From the NCBI RefSeq assembly GCF_003314435.2, contig NZ_QNVY02000003.1, forward strand, positions 434,001 through 498,000: DNA of 64,000 nucleotides, in the 5' to 3' direction. Both the position numbers and the translations under genes were made by a program. The notes under the pieces are model-generated. The model searched no databases. It was given only the letters and a program-made list of their open reading frames with translations, and was not told where the DNA came from. This document shows positions 58,018-64,000 of this stretch, piece by piece (position 1 is the first letter of the stretch; each line of letters starts with the position of its first letter). The DNA is from Flavobacterium petrolei. Its GTDB lineage: Bacteria > Bacteroidota > Bacteroidia > Flavobacteriales > Flavobacteriaceae.

Positions 58018-59370
58018 TTATCTGATTTTTTCAAACCGCAATCTTTTGCCTTTTATATCGGTCATAACACTTCCTTTCTCGTACACTAAATTTCCATTTA
58101 CAAAAGTAGCATTGATGCTGCTTTTAAAAACTTGCCCTAAAAAAGGAGACCACTCGCATTTATACAACAGAGAATTAGTCGTTATTTCCTGTTCATTATT
58201 TAAATCGACTAATACCAAATCTGCAAAATAGCCCTCCCGAATATAGCCCCGTTCTTTGATTCGATATATTTCCGCTACATTATGGCTCATTTTCTCCACT
58301 ACTTTCTCCAAAGGAATCTCTCCCCGATGAAATAATTCTAAGATTGCTAAAAGGGCGTGTTGTACCAAAGGTCCGCCGGAATGTGCCTGAAAATAATTAC
58401 CTGCTTTTTCCGCAATAGTATGTGGAGCATGATCCGTAGCAATAATATCAATGGAATTATTTAGTAGTAATTGCATTAAACCTTTTCGATCCTGCTCTGT
58501 TTTTATAGAAGGATTCCATTTAATCTTGGAACCCAATCTTTCATAATCGGCATCAGAGAACCAAAGATGATGCACACAGGCTTCCGCCGTGATTCTTTTT
58601 TCTCTTATCGATGTATGATTATCGAATAATTTGGCTTCTGCCAAAGTTGAGATATGAAATAAATGTAAGCGTGTATTGTATTTTTCAGCAATTTTCAATA
58701 CCCGTTCAGTAGCACTTAAGCAAGCTTGCGTATCCCGGATTAGCGAATGATAAAAAAAAGGAATATCATCCCCATATTGAAGTTGAAACTTCTGTGTATT
58801 CGCTTTTATAATTGCGTCATCTTCGCTATGCAAGGCGACAAGCGTATCCGTTCTTGAAAAAAGCTGTTCTAAAAAGTCTGGATAATTAGCTAAAATACCG
58901 TCATCATTATTAAAGTAAAGACCATCATCCGTGATCCCACATACATTTTCAGTATCTGTTTTTAAAGCTTCCTCTAAATTATTTTTAGAAATCCCCATGA
59001 AAAAAGAATAATTAGCTACTGATTTCTCAGCTGCCATCCGGTACTTTTCTTCTAATAATTCCTGAGTAAGCGTATTTGGAATCGTGTTTGGCATATCCAT
59101 AAAGGAGGTGATACCACCAGCCACAGCTGCTACAGATTCCGTGAGAAGAGAACCTTTATGGGTTAATCCAGGATCTCTAAAATGAACTTGGTCATCAATC
59201 ACGCCAGGCAATAGGTAAAGTCCGGTTGCGTCAATCTCCGTGTATTTTTTTTGGGGGTCTAACACCCCAGGAGGTGCTATTCTTTGAATCCTTTCATGAG
59301 ATATGAGTACATCTAATTTAAGTATCTGTCCCTCGTTTACAACTTTTGCATTTCTTATTATGACATCCAT
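58018..59370 (-). CDS. pyrC: Dihydroorotase
   Basis: 450 residues. Amidohydrolase that closes carbamoyl-aspartate to dihydroorotate in pyrimidine synthesis. Metal motif DQVHFRDPG (the usual first H of HxH appears as Q: D-Q-V-H instead of D-x-H-x-H), SFMDMPNT, FHISTLAEA, CVHHLWFSD and DIIATDHAPHT with the metal Asp. Related hydantoinase/allantoinase enzymes share the fold, so the reaction is probable, not certain. The usual chromosomal dihydroorotase may be elsewhere. 3 bp after the Sua5 gene, 33 bp before sbtA. Confidence 0.87.
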   Translation of the reverse strand: MDVIIRNAKVVNEGQILKLDVLISHERIQRIAPPGVLDPQKKYTEIDATGLYLLPGVIDDQVHFRDPGLTHKGSLLTESVAAVAGGITSFMDMPNTIPNTLTQELLEEKYRMAAEKSVANYSFFMGISKNNLEEALKTDTENVCGITDDGLYFNNDDGILANYPDFLEQLFSRTDTLVALHSEDDAIIKANTQKFQLQYGDDIPFFYHSLIRDTQACLSATERVLKIAEKYNTRLHLFHISTLAEAKLFDNHTSIREKRITAEACVHHLWFSDADYERLGSKIKWNPSIKTEQDRKGLMQLLLNNSIDIIATDHAPHTIAEKAGNYFQAHSGGPLVQHALLAILELFHRGEIPLEKVVEKMSHNVAEIYRIKERGYIREGYFADLVLVDLNNEQEITTNSLLYKCEWSPFLGQVFKSSINATFVNGNLVYEKGSVMTDIKGKRLRFEKIR

Positions 59371-59373
59371 ATT

Positions 59374-60333
59374 TTATTTTTGAGTGGCTCTTTTTAATCG
59401 GTCATTTATTGTTTTACCCAAGCCAAAATCTGGAAATCGTTCGGCAATAATGCAATCGAGATTGCAATGATCCAATCGATGCAAGGCAGCATACAGTTGT
59501 GAAGCTGCTTCTGCTAAATTTCCTGTCGGGGATAAAACTTCTTGTTGTACAATTTTGGGATCATTTACCTTGTTTTGGAATACGACAACTCCAATTTTTT
59601 GATCTGAAAACGGTATCAGCTTCTTCTTGACATCGGCTGTTAAAAAAGTCGTCGTTAAGGGTGCATAATGCTTAGAAAGCATACCTGGTGCCACTGGAGC
59701 GATATCATCATGGGTAATCATTTTCACTGGCCCAACAACTGCTTCAATATCCTCTACAGCCAAAGAACCCAGGCGGTACAAAATAGGCTCCCCATTTTCA
59801 AATCCTATGATAGTTGACTCTATTCCTCTTTGACAAGCTCCCCCATCTAAAACCATCGGCAATACCTCTTCAAAATAGTCCGCGACATGTGTTGCCGTAG
59901 TGGGACTGATAGAGCCAAAAGGATTGGCACTTGGAGCCGCTAAAGGATAGGCTAACTGATTCAGCAGGGCTAAGATTACTGGATGATTTGGAACTCTCAC
60001 CGCCACTGTATCTTTACCACCAGTAACTAAATCCGGAATGGCAATTTGCTTTTTTAAAACTAAAGTTAAAGGTCCTGGCCAGAAAGCTTTCGCTAACAAG
60101 GCAGCTTTTTCAGGAATGTCTCTCGCTATTTCAGAAAGCGCAGCTGCGGATTTTATATGAACAATCAAAGGATTAAAAAATGGTCTTTGTTTCATCGTAA
60201 AAATACTCTCGATGGCTTTTGGACTATAGATATTCCCTGCTAATCCATAAACCGTTTCAGTAGGAATACCAATGATTTGATCTTGATCTAACAGCGCTAC
60301 GGCCTTTTGAATCGAATTACTAATTGTACTCAT
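59374..60333 (-). CDS. L-threonylcarbamoyladenylate synthase (Sua5/YciO/YrdC family)
   Basis: 319 residues, the two-domain Sua5 architecture: YrdC domain (IGIPTETVYGLAGN, KQRPFFNPLIVH, WPGPLTLVL, VAVRVPNHP, PLAAPSANPFGSISPTTATHV, GIESTIIGFENGEPILYRLGS) followed by a Sua5 domain (PGMLSKHYAPLT ...). It makes threonylcarbamoyl-AMP from Thr, ATP and bicarbonate for the t6A modification of tRNA. That bicarbonate requirement links it to sbtA in the same operon. Spacing 3 bp on both sides. Confidence 0.94.
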   Translation of the reverse strand: MSTISNSIQKAVALLDQDQIIGIPTETVYGLAGNIYSPKAIESIFTMKQRPFFNPLIVHIKSAAALSEIARDIPEKAALLAKAFWPGPLTLVLKKQIAIPDLVTGGKDTVAVRVPNHPVILALLNQLAYPLAAPSANPFGSISPTTATHVADYFEEVLPMVLDGGACQRGIESTIIGFENGEPILYRLGSLAVEDIEAVVGPVKMITHDDIAPVAPGMLSKHYAPLTTTFLTADVKKKLIPFSDQKIGVVVFQNKVNDPKIVQQEVLSPTGNLAEAASQLYAALHRLDHCNLDCIIAERFPDFGLGKTINDRLKRATQK

Positions 60334-60336
60334 ATA

Positions 60337-61173
60337 TTAAGGGTTACAGGAATCGCAAAATCCTGGTTCTTCGGTTGTTTTTTGATGGGGATACATTTTT
60401 TCGGAGCTAAAAGAACACTTCTTGCAGCTATAAATAAAACTCAATGTGGAACGAGTGGGTGCTGAACACCAAGAACAAGGCAAGCCCTGTTTCGCATCAG
60501 TCACACAAAAACCAGGTGTTTTACAACTTGGGCATTCGCTTTTTATCACGTCTACTAATTTTTGTGCAGCAATTTTGATTACACCCATTCGTGTGGGATT
60601 ATACATCGCACGCATATCCGTTTCTGCATAGACACTTCCATGAGCAGACATCAAAAGCTGGAACGAATCCTCCAAATGACTGTTTGTCGTAATTCCTTTA
60701 ACTAGTCCTGTGATGTCATCTGGCTTGGTTCTCAATAGTATGGCATGAGACGGGAATTGTACTTTATTTGCAAAATCCAAGAGCATTTCTGTATTGAGGA
60801 TGTTTTCTCCGTAAAAATTAGTATTCAGACTCAGTTCGCGGACAACTATTTCCAAATCATTTTTTTTATCGATAAAAATTAAAAATTCGTCATCTGCTTG
60901 TGCAAAAAAAATAGAAGGATGCGAACCAAAAGAACCTTCACTGGCAATGCCCAGATCACAATCAAATTGTTCCATAGCCTCAAGACACTTTGCTCTTACG
61001 GTTTCCAATGCTGTATCTTTCCGATCTATTTCTCCGGAAAAAGTTCCAAAAATATCCGAGTCATAATTTTCAGGAACAAAGCACTGTACACTTAGTCCTT
61101 CTTCCAGAATCGGAACGATCACTTGTTCTTTTTTATGCTTCGTTGCAATCAATAATCGTCTGCCTTCAAACAT
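60337..61173 (-). CDS. DUF6671-like protein with C-terminal zinc ribbons
   Basis: 278 residues. N-terminal domain with conserved IATKHKKEQVIVPILEE, FGTFSGEIDRKDTALETVRAKCLEAM and GIASEGSFGSHPS, matching (from memory) DUF6671; C-terminal part with cysteine pairs C-PSC, C-SWC, CKKC and CDSC, probably two zinc ribbons. Cytoplasmic; function unknown. Inside the bicarbonate-transporter operon, 3 bp from both neighbours, so its role is probably linked to that module (inference). Confidence 0.85.
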   Translation of the reverse strand: MFEGRRLLIATKHKKEQVIVPILEEGLSVQCFVPENYDSDIFGTFSGEIDRKDTALETVRAKCLEAMEQFDCDLGIASEGSFGSHPSIFFAQADDEFLIFIDKKNDLEIVVRELSLNTNFYGENILNTEMLLDFANKVQFPSHAILLRTKPDDITGLVKGITTNSHLEDSFQLLMSAHGSVYAETDMRAMYNPTRMGVIKIAAQKLVDVIKSECPSCKTPGFCVTDAKQGLPCSWCSAPTRSTLSFIYSCKKCSFSSEKMYPHQKTTEEPGFCDSCNP

Positions 61174-61176
61174 TGC

Positions 61177-61467
61177 TTAATCCTTATTTTTTGCTTTAAG
61201 CACTACTTGAATAACACCTTCAATTTGCAAATCCATATCATTTACTGCCGCTTCCTTTATAAGCTCCTTAATGTACGCTGATGCATCTAAAAGTGTCTCT
61301 TGCCTTATTTTTGAATGCGGATTCTCTTTATTGAACCGAATCTGATTGCTAAATATTTCTAAATTATGATAGTTAATCTTACTGTTTATCAAAGAAAACA
61401 GTACTTTTCCTGCTTCTGATGGTGAAAACTCCCCTTCAACCAACTTAAATTGATATTCTTTTTTCAT
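61177..61467 (-). CDS. 96-residue protein of unknown function
   Basis: Small soluble protein, predicted alpha/beta: KLVEGEFSPSEAGKVLFSLINSKINYHNLEIF ... ASAYIKELIKEAAVNDMDLQIEGVIQVVLKAK. I recognise no family. 3 bp before the DUF6671-like gene and 6 bp after the 55-residue membrane protein gene, so part of the operon. Confidence 0.8.
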   Translation of the reverse strand: MKKEYQFKLVEGEFSPSEAGKVLFSLINSKINYHNLEIFSNQIRFNKENPHSKIRQETLLDASAYIKELIKEAAVNDMDLQIEGVIQVVLKAKNKD

Positions 61468-61473
61468 AGCGCT

Positions 61474-61641
61474 TTATAATAAAATTTTATTTTTTTGTAA
61501 TGTATAGGTCGTGAAAAATATTCCTAAACCTAAAAACAGTGTAAAAAACAAGTTGTTAGGTTCTAGGATTGTCAATAGTATTCCAACAATTAGCCAAATC
61601 ACCGCAAGGAGTAAACTAATTTTTATTTTTTTATTTTTCAT
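61474..61641 (-). CDS. 55-residue two-helix membrane protein
   Basis: ATG at 61641, 55 codons, TAA at 61474-61476. MKNKKIKISLLLAVIWLIVG... gives a basic start, two hydrophobic helices (about 8-26 and 31-47) joined by LEPNN, and a short polar end. Its stop is 6 bp before the 96-residue gene, so it is probably the first gene of the operon. Too short for most gene finders. Function unknown. Confidence 0.7.
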   Translation of the reverse strand: MKNKKIKISLLLAVIWLIVGILLTILEPNNLFFTLFLGLGIFFTTYTLQKNKILL

Positions 61642-61699
61642 AGGGATTAGTTTTTGTTATTTTATTTAAGCATATTCGGAATAACCGATCTTATTAAAT

Positions 61700-61844
61700 T
61701 CTTCTCTGAATCAATTCAGAAGACTTTTTTAAATAAACTTTTTCACTAAATCCGATTGGCACCCGCTGCTTTGATAATTTTCAGAGTAGCATCCATGATT
61801 TCAGGACCTATTACGTCTCTTTTTGCGATTGTTATTCTTTGCAT
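61700..61844 (-). pseudogene. Decayed N-terminal fragment of an isocitrate dehydrogenase gene
   Basis: An ATG at 61844 opens 32 codons (to TAG at 61746-61748) reading MQRITIAKRDVIGPEIMDAT LKIIKAAGANRI. This matches the start of isocitrate dehydrogenase, which normally has ITxAKGDGIGPEIMDATLKI; the essential GDG is mutated to RDV. After a frameshift the DNA continues GFSEKVYLKK, matching the next IDH segment (IGEKVYL), then decays. It lies upstream of the 55-residue gene, and a -7 box (61867-61874) precedes it. Confidence 0.75.
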
Positions 61845-61866
61845 CTGTTTATGGTTTATTTTTTGA

Positions 61867-61874
61867 CAAAGGTA
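61867..61874 (-). promoter_or_regulatory. Candidate -7 box for the bicarbonate-transporter operon / icd remnant
   Basis: Minus strand TACCTTTG, a TAnnTTTG match, 23 bases before the remnant's ATG. If used, the operon leader would be about 220 nt and include the remnant. Confidence 0.45.
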
Positions 61875-61887
61875 TATGGGGCTATTC

Positions 61888-61903
61888 ATAAATTTTTATT
61901 TAT
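61888..61903. promoter_or_regulatory. Candidate LysR binding palindrome
   Basis: ATAAAT-TTTT-ATTTAT is a perfect inverted repeat (LysR-type T-N11-A geometry) between the divergent lysR gene and the operon. It overlaps the start of the lysR -7 box TATATTTG (61901-61908). A second pair, TTCATAAAT (61885-61893) / ATTTATGAA (61929-61937), spans the lysR start codon. Confidence 0.45.
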
Positions 61904-61908
61904 ATTTG
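61901..61908 (+). promoter_or_regulatory. Candidate -7 box for the lysR gene
   Basis: TATATTTG, 24 bases before the ATG at 61933; overlaps the palindrome at 61888-61903, consistent with autoregulation. Confidence 0.5.
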
Positions 61909-61932
61909 TAATGATATACATAAAAAATATTT

Positions 61933-62874
61933 ATGAACTATACACTCCATCAATTACAGGTATTCTTAAAAATAGCACAAAACGAGAGCATTACTAAGGC
62001 TGCGGCAGAACTTCATCTTACGCAACCCGCAGTTTCCATTCAATTAAGAAATCTTCAAGATCAATTTGACGTTCCATTAACGGAAGTAATCGGAAGAAAG
62101 CTTTATGTGACCGATTTTGGAAAAGAAATTGCCATGGCAGCTGAAAAGATTCTTAATGAAGTTCATGCCATCAATTATAAAACAATGGCATTTAAGGGGC
62201 AACTTACCGGAAAATTGAAAATTTCCGTCGTATCCACAGGCAAGTATGTTATACCCTATTTTTTATCTGATTTTCTAAAAATGAATCAAGGTGTAGAATT
62301 AAGTTTGGATGTAACCAATAAAATTAAAGTACTGAAAAATTTAGAAAGAAATGAAGTAGATTTCTCTTTAGTGTCAGTATTACCTGATTCGCTGCAAATT
62401 GAAAAAGTGGAATTAATGCCTAATTCGCTGTACCTTATTGCCAATAGTGATCAAAAAATAGCAACAGGAATCCAAGATAAAAGTATTATCGAAACCCTAT
62501 CAATAATCTACCGGGAAGAAGGATCAGGGACAAGATTCGTAATGGAAAAATTTATTGAAAATAATCAGTTGACGGTTCCAAAAAAAATGGTTCTCACTAG
62601 TAACGAAGCTATAAAACAAGCTGTATTGGCCGGACTTGGATGTTCTATTATGCCTTTAATTGGAATCAAAAATGAACTCAACAATCGTGATTTACAAATA
62701 ATCCCTGTAAAAGGTTTGCCAATTCAATCCAACTGGAATTTAATATGGTTAAAAGGCAAGAAGTTTTCACCGGTCGCTGCTGCCTATTTAAAATTCATAC
62801 AAGAAGAAAAAACAAGAATTATCGAGCAAAAATTTAATTGGATCAATGTAATAAAGGATGTTAATCACGCATAG
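61933..62874 (+). CDS. LysR-family transcriptional regulator (CbbR/CysB-like)
   Basis: 313 residues. N-terminal winged HTH (LHQLQVFLKIAQNESITKAAAELHLTQPAVSIQLRNL) and C-terminal effector domain (about 88-300; LKISVVSTGKYVIPYFLSDFL ... GLGCSIMPLIGI). Divergent from the bicarbonate-transporter operon, so probably its regulator; LysR proteins of the CbbR/CmpR type control inorganic carbon uptake in autotrophs and cyanobacteria. The palindrome at 61888-61903 is the likely site. Confidence 0.93.
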   Translation: MNYTLHQLQVFLKIAQNESITKAAAELHLTQPAVSIQLRNLQDQFDVPLTEVIGRKLYVTDFGKEIAMAAEKILNEVHAINYKTMAFKGQLTGKLKISVVSTGKYVIPYFLSDFLKMNQGVELSLDVTNKIKVLKNLERNEVDFSLVSVLPDSLQIEKVELMPNSLYLIANSDQKIATGIQDKSIIETLSIIYREEGSGTRFVMEKFIENNQLTVPKKMVLTSNEAIKQAVLAGLGCSIMPLIGIKNELNNRDLQIIPVKGLPIQSNWNLIWLKGKKFSPVAAAYLKFIQEEKTRIIEQKFNWINVIKDVNHA

Positions 62875-63032
62875 AACAAAATGATTTTGCACATGAGAAC
62901 TTTGACATTTTTTTTAGTTTTTTAAATTTGCATTTCTGTCTCAAAATCGATTTTGACTACCGAGATCTTGTTAAGACCAAAAAATAGGCACCAATCTCGC
63001 TCATCAATAGCAGCTCAATTCATTTAAACTTT

Positions 63033-64000
63033 TTATGATAATTCATTTCCATTGTAATAAATTGTATCGGCTACCGTTTTGTAAGCTTTGAGATAATCAA
63101 TCGCCTCAATTTCAGCAGTTGTAATTTCTGAATTATCCGAATAATGATTTGTTTCGTAATGATTTAAAACTCCTTTTAGTTCCAATGCTTTAATTTGTAA
63201 CTGAGCTTTTTGTCTAAATCGAGACAATTCCTTCTCTACAATTACTAATTTTTCCTTTGATATTTTTAGCTTCCCTTTTTTGTATTGTGACAAGTTATAA
63301 ATTTCAAGTAAATCCATTTCTTCAACTTGCTGGATTAAAATTTTCAAATTGAAAGGGTTTTCAACTAATGGTAAAATAATCCTTATCGATCTAATAATTC
63401 TCTTCACAACGGTAGGATCTTCTTTACCCCATTGAAAAATCTGATCGTAGCAAAAGTCAATAAATTCCTCAAAATTAAATTCATTTACCTGTATTTTTTT
63501 GGAGCCCAAAGTCCTGGAATCCGTTGAAGGAAATTCTCTTAAGGATAATTCTTTTGCTATTTCCCCTATTTGATCAATACAATTCAAACAAGTCGTTGGA
63601 TCGTTCACCGCAGGAGAAATTGCTTTTATCGCAATATCTACCAATTTTCTCACACCAAAATTTACATCTTGCGTATGACTTCTGAACAACTTAACTTTAA
63701 ATGTTGTGCTGACAATAGCTCCTATTTCTTTCTTCAAACGAAGTATCTGATTCATTTGGAGTTCCTCGCTAAAAACTAATACCATAAGCGTAGTGGTATC
63801 TTTCATGATAAATTCCCCTACAATAGGTTTTTGATAGGCGTTTTCAAAAAATACACCCACATCAGAACTACTGATATGTTCCGTTATTTTTTCCAGTTTT
63901 TTATAGTTTACGCTGTCCAAATAACCGGTTTCAAAAGGACTTACGATTTTTACTTGAAATTTATCCGGGTTAATTTTGGAACGTTTGTAAAGGAGGTTCT
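63033..64000 (-). CDS. DUF2254 family membrane protein, C-terminal part (runs off window)
   Basis: The frame is open from the stop at 63033 to the window edge; the N-terminal membrane domain is outside. Visible: VSPFETGYLDSVNYKKL, the central FGVRKLVDIAIKAISPAVNDPTTCLNCIDQIGEIA block typical of DUF2254, and a long helical C-terminus. Function unknown; DUF2254 proteins have several N-terminal membrane helices and a soluble C-terminal part. A TTG at 63920 can be mistaken for a start, but the conserved SPFETGYLDSV stretch continues across it. Confidence 0.88.
   Translation of the reverse strand, partial: NLLYKRSKINPDKFQVKIVSPFETGYLDSVNYKKLEKITEHISSSDVGVFFENAYQKPIVGEFIMKDTTTLMVLVFSEELQMNQILRLKKEIGAIVSTTFKVKLFRSHTQDVNFGVRKLVDIAIKAISPAVNDPTTCLNCIDQIGEIAKELSLREFPSTDSRTLGSKKIQVNEFNFEEFIDFCYDQIFQWGKEDPTVVKRIIRSIRIILPLVENPFNLKILIQQVEEMDLLEIYNLSQYKKGKLKISKEKLVIVEKELSRFRQKAQLQIKALELKGVLNHYETNHYSDNSEITTAEIEAIDYLKAYKTVADTIYYNGNELS

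Noticed and set aside
1..64000. tRNA/rRNA genes, insertion sequences, prophage
   Set aside because: No T-loop/acceptor pattern, no transposase or phage structural proteins among the supported genes.

Overview
The window is one continuous piece of chromosome from a member of the Bacteroidota, almost certainly Flavobacterium or a close relative. Evidence: the DNA is AT-rich; starts mostly lack a Shine-Dalgarno sequence; promoters of the Bacteroidota type (TAnnTTTG at -7, sometimes TTTG near -33) precede many genes; and the gene complement is typical (two long TonB-dependent/outer-membrane receptors, DUF5683 end, long LepB with an N-terminal extension, WbqC, tandem rhomboids, lipocalin-OmpA pair). 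No rRNA, tRNA, CRISPR array, insertion sequence or prophage was seen.

Layout. 1-17 kb is housekeeping: a DUF5683-like tail, dapB, lepB and wbqC on +, then a leftward block (nuclease-like protein, two rhomboids, mutL, ribH, a TPR protein), then rightward recF, a rhodanese-thioredoxin lipoprotein, DUF2461, two glycosyltransferases, murB, a PaiB-like protein and an ECF sigma factor. 17-24 kb is envelope related: a lipoprotein phosphodiesterase divergent from an Oar-like receptor, a TonB protein and a DUF937-OmpA protein. 24-34 kb: lipA, gapA, a hybrid histidine kinase, purine nucleoside phosphorylase, lpxK, a Nif3-like protein with its coiled-coil partner, a hydrolase and rluF. 34-36.6 kb is a small regulatory unit: a winged-helix regulator, its membrane partner and a large DUF4153/DUF4173-like membrane protein, both promoters carrying the same palindrome. 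36.6-53.5 kb is again core: CorA, folD, ffh, argS, an outer-membrane receptor, fabH, an S9 peptidase, an ABC ATPase, OmpA/lipocalin lipoproteins and htpG.

The two accessory regions are the most interesting. At 53.8-56.7 kb lies what looks like an integron-type gene-cassette array without an integrase. Single unknown ORFs, all on the + strand, are each followed by a long imperfect inverted repeat. The first 8-10 bases of each of three cassettes are the exact reverse complement of the bases that open the repeat at that cassette's own 3' end, the signature left by circular cassettes inserting at a GTT core site. A promoter and an attI-like site precede the array. The core sites fit the class GTTRRRY consensus only partly, so the responsible recombinase may not be a classical IntI.

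At 57.0-62.9 kb, a tight six-gene leftward operon encodes an SbtA-type bicarbonate transporter, a dihydroorotase, a Sua5/TsaC enzyme (which consumes bicarbonate), a DUF6671-like zinc-ribbon protein and two small unknown proteins, divergent from a LysR regulator. I infer a low-CO2/bicarbonate backup module. Its 5' leader contains a decayed N-terminal piece of an isocitrate dehydrogenase gene with its own promoter-like box. The window ends inside a DUF2254 membrane protein.
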